NCBI GenBank assembly: GCA_046331545.1
Contig: JAXLQR010000002.1
Coordinates: forward strand, 2,356,001-2,420,000
Direction of reading: 5' to 3'
DNA length: 64,000 nucleotides
Source of the DNA: JADJVL01 sp046331545
Lineage (GTDB): Bacteria > Acidobacteriota > Holophagae > Holophagales > Holophagaceae
Shown here in pieces: positions 58,774-64,000 of this stretch. Position numbers and translations under genes: made by a program. Under the pieces are notes generated by a model. That model was not told the DNA's origin, made no database searches, and worked only from the letters and a program-made list of their open reading frames with translations. Position 1 is the first letter of the stretch, and each line of letters opens with the position of its first letter.

Positions 58774-60474
58774 ATGCTGTCCAGCCTGCGCATCACGAAC
58801 CTGGCCCTGGTGGAGGACCTCGCCCTCGACCTGGGCCCGGGCTTCTCGGTGCTCACCGGCGAGACCGGCGCCGGCAAGTCCCTCCTGGTGGACGCCCTCG
58901 CGCTCCTGGTGGGCGCCCGCGCCGACGCCGACACCGTGCGCCTGGGCGCCGAGCGCGCCACCGTCGAGGCCGTCGTGGAAGGCCGCGGCGGCGCCTGGCT
59001 GGACTTCCTCGGCGCCCGGGGCCTGCCCCCCGAGCATCCCGTGGTGCTGCGCCGGGAGGTCAGCGCCGCCGGCCGCAGCCGGGCCTGGATCAACGGCGCG
59101 AGCTGCGCCCTCAACGACCTCAAGGAGGCGGGCCGGATCTGGATGCGCCTGAGCAGCCAGCACGACCACCAGTCCCTCCTGGCCGAGGAGCGCCACCTCG
59201 CCCTGCTGGACGAAGTGCTCGGCATCCAGCCGGACCTCGGGAGCCTCGTCGCGGAGGTCCGGGCCGCCGCCGCGGCCCTGGACGCGCGGAACCGCGGCGA
59301 GGCGGACCGGGCCCGCCGCCTGGCGGAGCTGGCGGAGCTCATCGGCGACCTGGAGAAGCTGGCCCCGAAGCCCGCAGAGTGGAGCGCCCTCAAGGCCGAG
59401 CGGGAGACCCTGCGCCATGCCGCCCTCCTGGAGGCCACCCACCGCGAGGCGGCGGAGGCCCTCCACGCCGCCCTGCCCGGCCTGCGGGAAGCCGGCCATG
59501 CCCTGGCCAAGGCGGCCACGGTGCTGCCCGAGGCCCAGGATCTCGTGGACCGGCTGCGCTCCGCGGGCCTCGAGCTGGAGGACCTGCAGGCCCTGGCCCA
59601 GGACCAGGCCCAGCGCTTCGCCCGCCGCGGCGAAGGGGCCCTGGACGACCTGGAGGGCCGCCTCGCCCGCTTCGAGAAGCTGGCCCGCCGTCACCGCTGC
59701 GAGCCCGACGAGCTGGCGGGCGTCCTCGCGGAGCTGCGGGCCGAGGAGGCCCGGCTGAAGGACCGCGCCGAGAGCCCCGAGGCCCTGGCCAGGGCTTTGC
59801 GCAAAGCCTGCGACGCCTACCTCGCGGCCGCCGAGGCGCTGCACGCGCGGCGCAGCGAGGCCCTGGGCCCCCTGGAGGCCGACGCGAGGAAACGCCTCGC
59901 CCGCCTGGGCATGAAGGGCGCGCGGCTGCAGTGCCGGCTCGCGGTGGCCGAGGAGGCCACCAGCCCGGTCAGCCGCGCCGGCCGCGGCGTGAAGGTCGCC
60001 TCCACGGGTTTCAGCGCGGTGGCCCTGTGGATCGAGCCCAACGTCGGCGAAGGCTGGCGGCCCCTGGCGAAGGTCGCCTCCGGGGGCGAGCTGAGCCGCG
60101 TGATGCTGGCCCTGCTCGGGGCCGGGCTCCGGGGCGCGGGGCTTCCGGGCGACGACCGCGCCTCCGCCCTCACCCTGGTGCTGGACGAGGTGGACGCCGG
60201 CATCGGCGGCGAGACCGCGCTGGCGGTGGGGGACGCCATCCAGGAACTGGGCCGCGTCCACCAGGTGCTCTGCGTGACCCACCTCGCCCAGGTGGCCGGC
60301 CGGGCGGACCGCCATGGCGCCCTCTCCAAGGCCACCGCCGGGGACCGCACCCACAGCCGCTTCGCCTGGGTGGAGGGGGAGGCGCGGATCCGGGAGCTGG
60401 CGCGCCTGCTCAGCGGCCAGCCCGACCGCCCCGAGGCCCTGGAGCACGCGAGGGTGCTCATCGCCGCGAAATAG
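58774..60474 (+). CDS. recN: DNA repair protein RecN
   Basis: This 566-residue SMC-like ATPase of double-strand-break repair has LTGETGAGKSLLVDALALLV (Walker A) near residue 30. A central coiled coil lies between about 160 and 360. VASGGELSRVMLALLGAGL is the ABC signature and LVLDEVDAGIGGETALAVGD the Walker B. LCVTHLAQVAGRADRH closes the head domain. Length and order match RecN. The start has no strong ribosome site, but the MLSSLRITNLALVEDLALDL N-terminus fits the family. Confidence 0.96.
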   Translation: MLSSLRITNLALVEDLALDLGPGFSVLTGETGAGKSLLVDALALLVGARADADTVRLGAERATVEAVVEGRGGAWLDFLGARGLPPEHPVVLRREVSAAGRSRAWINGASCALNDLKEAGRIWMRLSSQHDHQSLLAEERHLALLDEVLGIQPDLGSLVAEVRAAAAALDARNRGEADRARRLAELAELIGDLEKLAPKPAEWSALKAERETLRHAALLEATHREAAEALHAALPGLREAGHALAKAATVLPEAQDLVDRLRSAGLELEDLQALAQDQAQRFARRGEGALDDLEGRLARFEKLARRHRCEPDELAGVLAELRAEEARLKDRAESPEALARALRKACDAYLAAAEALHARRSEALGPLEADARKRLARLGMKGARLQCRLAVAEEATSPVSRAGRGVKVASTGFSAVALWIEPNVGEGWRPLAKVASGGELSRVMLALLGAGLRGAGLPGDDRASALTLVLDEVDAGIGGETALAVGDAIQELGRVHQVLCVTHLAQVAGRADRHGALSKATAGDRTHSRFAWVEGEARIRELARLLSGQPDRPEALEHARVLIAAK

Positions 60475-60561
60475 AGCCGGGTCCTGGACAGCGCGCTTCC
60501 GCCTTGGAGCTTCCCTCCTCAGGGCGGATACTGCACGCGACCCTGAGAGGAGCCGCCGACC

Positions 60562-63123
60562 ATGACGTGCTGGCCGAGGGCCCTGTGCGGGGCCGTCCTC
60601 GCCTTCGCCTCCGCCCTCGCGGGCCCCGGGCCCGGCGGGGCGCCCCGGGTGCCCCACCCCGGGCAGCGGCCCTTCACCCTGGTGGGCGTGGACGACGGGC
60701 TTCCCGCCGCCGGGGCCATCGGCCTCACCCAGGACCGCGCGGGGTTCATCTGGATGGGCACCGAAGTCGGCCTCGTGCGCTACAACCGCGGCCAGTGCCG
60801 CCGCTGGGACACCAAGGACGGCCTTCCGGCGGCCTACATCGGCGTGCTGCTGCCGGACCCCGAGGCCGGGCTCTGGCTCGCCACCCACAAGGGGCTGGCG
60901 CGCTTCCGGGAGGGCCGCGTGGCGCCGGCCCGGCTCGGGGGGAAGCCCTCCGCCGAGGCCGTCAGCCAGCTGGTGCGCGACGCCCGCGGCCGGCTGGTGG
61001 CCAGCACCGCCGCGGGTCTCTTCCGGCAGCGGGAAGGCCTCGACTTCGACGCCGTGCCGGGGTTCGGGGACGAGCCCGCCGGCGCCCTGGCCGCCGGTCA
61101 CCGCAGCGGGAACGTGTACCTGGCGCGCCGCGGCGGCGTGGACGTGCTGCACCCCGACGGGACGCGGGAGCGCTGGGGCCGCGCCGAGGGCCTCCCGGAC
61201 CTGATGCCCACCCTCGTGGCGGAGGACGGGCAGGGGCGGGTCTGGGCGGGGGCGGGCGGGACCCTGCTCCTGAAGCTCCCCGGTGAGCCGCGGTTCACCG
61301 ACGCGTCCCGCCGGCTGCCGGGCAGCCTCTCCCCCAACAGCACGCCCCTGGTGGACCGGGACGGGAGCCTCTGGGTCCCCACCCAGCGGGGCGCCCTCCA
61401 CCTGGACGGGGACCGCTCCGAAGTGCTCGACATGAAGGGTGGCCTGCCCTTCAGCTGGGTCCGCACCCTGTTCCGCGACCGGGAGGGCAGCCTCTGGGTG
61501 GTGGGCTCCACCGTCGCCCGGCTGCAGGGCGGGGGCCGCGTGGCCAACTACACCCTCGGCGGGGGCGCCTCGGGGGAGCTGGTGTGGGCCATCCTCCGGG
61601 ATCGTGCCGGCCGCCTGCGGGTGGGCACCGACGACGGCGCGGCGACGCTTGGCCCCGGAGGCCTCCAACCCATCCCGGGCACCGAGGGCCGCCGCATCAA
61701 GGCCATGGCCGAGGACCGCCAGGGCACCCTCTGGATGGTGAGCACCATCGGGCCGGCCCTCTGGCTCCGGCCGGGACAGGCCCGGGCGGAGCCCGCCCCG
61801 GTGGGGGAGCTGGGCACGCCCCTCAACAGCGTGATGGAGGATTCCCAAGGCCGCCTCTGGCTGGGCCATGCCCGCGCGGGGCTCCTGCGCTGGGATCCCG
61901 TGGCGCGCCGCCTCGAGGTCGAAGTCGGCCCGGGGATCGCGGGCGCCGAGGCGATGGGGGCCTTCCAGATCCGGGAGGACGCCCGGGGCCGGCTCTGGGC
62001 CGGCACCACCGCCGGGCTGCTGGTGCGCACGGCGCCGGGCCGGTGGCGGCTCTTCACCGCCCGGGACGGCCTCCAGCCGAACAATGTCCGCGGCATGGCC
62101 TTCCTGCCGGACGGCTCCGCCTGGGTGCACTACCAGGAGCCCCAGGGCCTGACCCACGTCCGCCTCGACGACGACCGGCTCACGGTGCTGGAGCACCGCA
62201 CCGCGGCGCAGGGCTTGCTGTCGGACCTGAACTACGCCGTGGACGTGGACCCTCGGGGCCGGGTGTGGACGAGCACCGACCAGGGGCTCTTCCGCCTCGA
62301 CCCGCCCCTGCGGGTGGGCCGCAACGAAGGGATGATCGACGAGGACTGCTCCATCCACGCCCTGCTCCTCGAGGGAGGTCGGGTCTGGGTGGGCACCTCC
62401 GGCGGCCTGGTGCGCTACGAATCGGGCGACGACGATGCCGCGGCGCCGCCGCCCCGGGCCCAGGTGGTCCAGGTGCAGTATGGCCGGCGGTCGCTGGAGC
62501 CGCCCTTTCCCTCCCTGGATCCCGTCCCCCACCGGGACAACACGGTGGTCTTCCGCATCGCCGCGCCCTCCTACCTGAACGAACGGGGCCTGCGCTTCCA
62601 GGTGAGGCTGGAGGGGCTGGAGGACGCCTGGCGGGACGTGGAGAACCGGACCATCCGCTACCCGGGCCTCGGGGGCGGCCGCTTCCGTTTCGAGGTCCGC
62701 GCCGCCCAGGCCGGCGGCGCCTTCGGTCCGGTGGACGCCTTCGAGTTCCGGGTCCGGCCCCACTGGTGGATCACGCCCTGGTCCTTCGCCCTGCAGGGCC
62801 TCGCGTCCATCGCCATCGTCTACGGCATCGTCCGCTGGCGGGTGGCCGCCCTCGCCCGGAGCCGGGCCGAGCTGGCGGCCCAGGTGCAGGCCCGGACCGA
62901 GGAGCTGCGGGCCCGCAACGCGGAGCTGTCGGAGGCCCTGGCCCACGTCCACCAGCTCTCCGGGCTGCTGCCCATCTGCGCGGGCTGCAAGAAGATCCGG
63001 GACGACCAGGGCGCCTGGACGCCGCTGGAGACCTACATCTCCCAGCATTCGGAGGCGGACTTCACCCACGGCATGTGCCCGGTGTGCATGCAGGCGTTCT
63101 ACCCCGAGGTCGGCGGAACCTGA
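60562..63123 (+). CDS. Beta-propeller (Reg_prop/Y_Y_Y) sensor-like membrane protein with C-terminal Cys motif
   Basis: This 853-residue protein has a signal peptide (1-21), then two seven-bladed-type propellers made of Reg_prop repeats (for example DRAGFIWMGTEVGLVRYNRG, DPRGRVWTSTDQGLFRLDPP) to about residue 640. A Y_Y_Y immunoglobulin-like domain (about 650-735), one membrane span (WSFALQGLASIAIVYGIV) and a coiled coil to about 800 follow. It ends with LLPICAGCKKIRDDQGAW and HGMCPVCMQAFYP, a four-Cys motif often found at the tail of PAS and GGDEF sensor proteins. No histidine kinase domain is present, unlike most propeller sensors. Confidence 0.85.
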   Translation: MTCWPRALCGAVLAFASALAGPGPGGAPRVPHPGQRPFTLVGVDDGLPAAGAIGLTQDRAGFIWMGTEVGLVRYNRGQCRRWDTKDGLPAAYIGVLLPDPEAGLWLATHKGLARFREGRVAPARLGGKPSAEAVSQLVRDARGRLVASTAAGLFRQREGLDFDAVPGFGDEPAGALAAGHRSGNVYLARRGGVDVLHPDGTRERWGRAEGLPDLMPTLVAEDGQGRVWAGAGGTLLLKLPGEPRFTDASRRLPGSLSPNSTPLVDRDGSLWVPTQRGALHLDGDRSEVLDMKGGLPFSWVRTLFRDREGSLWVVGSTVARLQGGGRVANYTLGGGASGELVWAILRDRAGRLRVGTDDGAATLGPGGLQPIPGTEGRRIKAMAEDRQGTLWMVSTIGPALWLRPGQARAEPAPVGELGTPLNSVMEDSQGRLWLGHARAGLLRWDPVARRLEVEVGPGIAGAEAMGAFQIREDARGRLWAGTTAGLLVRTAPGRWRLFTARDGLQPNNVRGMAFLPDGSAWVHYQEPQGLTHVRLDDDRLTVLEHRTAAQGLLSDLNYAVDVDPRGRVWTSTDQGLFRLDPPLRVGRNEGMIDEDCSIHALLLEGGRVWVGTSGGLVRYESGDDDAAAPPPRAQVVQVQYGRRSLEPPFPSLDPVPHRDNTVVFRIAAPSYLNERGLRFQVRLEGLEDAWRDVENRTIRYPGLGGGRFRFEVRAAQAGGAFGPVDAFEFRVRPHWWITPWSFALQGLASIAIVYGIVRWRVAALARSRAELAAQVQARTEELRARNAELSEALAHVHQLSGLLPICAGCKKIRDDQGAWTPLETYISQHSEADFTHGMCPVCMQAFYPEVGGT

Positions 63124-63141
63124 GGGGCCGGCTCGCCCCTC
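63122..63141. terminator. Hairpin between convergent propeller and engB genes
   Basis: GAGGGGC-cggctc-GCCCCTC is a perfect 7-bp stem lying across the propeller gene stop and touching the engB stop. It may end both convergent transcripts; no T tract follows. Confidence 0.45.
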
Positions 63142-63729
63142 AGAGCAGGGCGAGCAGCGCGGCGATCTCCAGGCGCAGCTCCGCGATGCCGCTGCCCTTC
63201 GCGGCGCTGACCCAGGCGATGTCGGCCGCATGCAGCCCCAGGGCCGCCGCCACGTCCTTCCGCTGCTTGAGGGCCTTGCTGGGCTTCACCTGGTCGGCCT
63301 TGGTGGCGACGATGCGGCAGGGCAGCTCGGCCTCCCGCAGCCAGTCCACCATGGCGTGGTCCAGCTTGGTCGGGCCCACCTCGGCGTCCACCAGCACGAA
63401 GACCATGCGCAGGGTCTTCCGGCCCTTCAGGTAGCCGCCGATCATGGCGTCCCACTTGGCCTTCTCCGCGGCGGGTCCCGCGGCGTAGCCGTAGCCCGGC
63501 AGGTCCACGATCCACCGGTCCGGGCCCGTGACGAAGACATTGATGAGCCGCGTGCGGCCCGGCGTCTTGGACACGCGGGCCAGCTGCTTCTGGTTCGCCA
63601 GGGCGTTGAGCAGGGAGCTCTTCCCCACGTTGGAGCGCCCCACGAAGGCCACTTCCGCGTGGCAGACCCCGAGCTGCTTCACGTCGGAAGCGGAGGTGAG
63701 GAAGCGGGCGTCGGTGAGGGGCTGGGGCA

Positions 63730-63730
<1 letters not shown>
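63140..63730 (-). CDS. engB: Ribosome biogenesis GTPase EngB (YihA/YsxC)
   Basis: This 196-residue GTPase is needed for 50S assembly. VAFVGRSNVGKSSLLNALAN is the G1 P-loop. KTPGRTRLINVF (G2), VDLPGYGYAAGP (G3) and VATKADQVKPS (G4) follow, and VSAAKGSGI is G5. The start is GTG, overlapping the ftsE stop by one base (TAGTG), so it is translationally linked to ftsE. Confidence 0.95.

Positions 63731-64000
<270 letters not shown>

Overview
The window is about 64 kb of very GC-rich bacterial chromosome (roughly 70% G+C in most genes). It carries housekeeping genes in tightly packed operons with many 4-base start/stop overlaps, plus two visibly foreign segments. The gene style suggests an Acidobacteriota/Holophagae-like soil or sediment bacterium. 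That is an impression from composition and protein style, not proven by a marker gene. No rRNA, tRNA or CRISPR array was found.

Layout, left to right. (1) 1-9257: an osmotic/ion-stress block. It has an MscS channel, two cation:proton antiporters and a three-gene unit: a mannosylfructose/sucrose-phosphate synthase-like glycosyltransferase, a phosphatase fused to a GH100-like invertase domain, and a ROK fructokinase. The unit encodes synthesis, dephosphorylation, hydrolysis and salvage of a sucrose-type disaccharide. (2) 9258-12980: a small mobile islet with a possible IS21-end remnant, a winged-helix protein, an XRE repressor with a palindromic operator, an IS701-like transposase and strong hairpins. 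(3) 13026-18218: rimP-nusA-infB, transcribed leftward, with a possible leader attenuator. (4) 18323-20868: folD, a ClpP-like gene interrupted by an in-frame TGA, a TlpA-like thioredoxin and mscL. (5) 20942-26960: an unusual leftward operon of an SDR, a DapF/PhzF-fold protein, an ATP-grasp enzyme, a nitroreductase, an HExxH peptide-hydroxylase-like protein and a second ATP-grasp protein. This is the best candidate for an undescribed biosynthetic system. (6) 26969-31550: an RluA pseudouridine synthase, a TPR-GT41 protein, a uracil-DNA-glycosylase-like protein and a small ORF.

(7) 31602-42438: a ten-gene sulfur assimilation/homocysteine operon behind a SAM-I riboswitch: metY, metX, cobA, siroheme dehydrogenase, cysI, tauE-like, cysH (APS-type), cysD, cysN and a degenerate aspartokinase-like protein. 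(8) 42621-46076: a hypothetical protein, an L,D-transpeptidase lipoprotein, and a ClC channel divergent from a MarR regulator. (9) 46092-53257: a second SAM-I riboswitch controlling a fused homocysteine methyltransferase/MTHFR whose methyltransferase half has lost zinc ligands. A 2Fe-2S ferredoxin, full-length metH and a LysR regulator follow. (10) About 53395-57225: an AT-rich island with a Fic protein and two exported proteins of unknown function. (11) 57226-64000: an orphan dehydrogenase E1 beta subunit, a GNAT, recN, a beta-propeller sensor-like protein, engB and the 3' part of ftsE.

The two riboswitches place sulfide production, homocysteine synthesis and its methylation under one signal, SAM. 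The first block combines ion channels, antiporters and a compatible-solute pathway, as expected for osmoadaptation.
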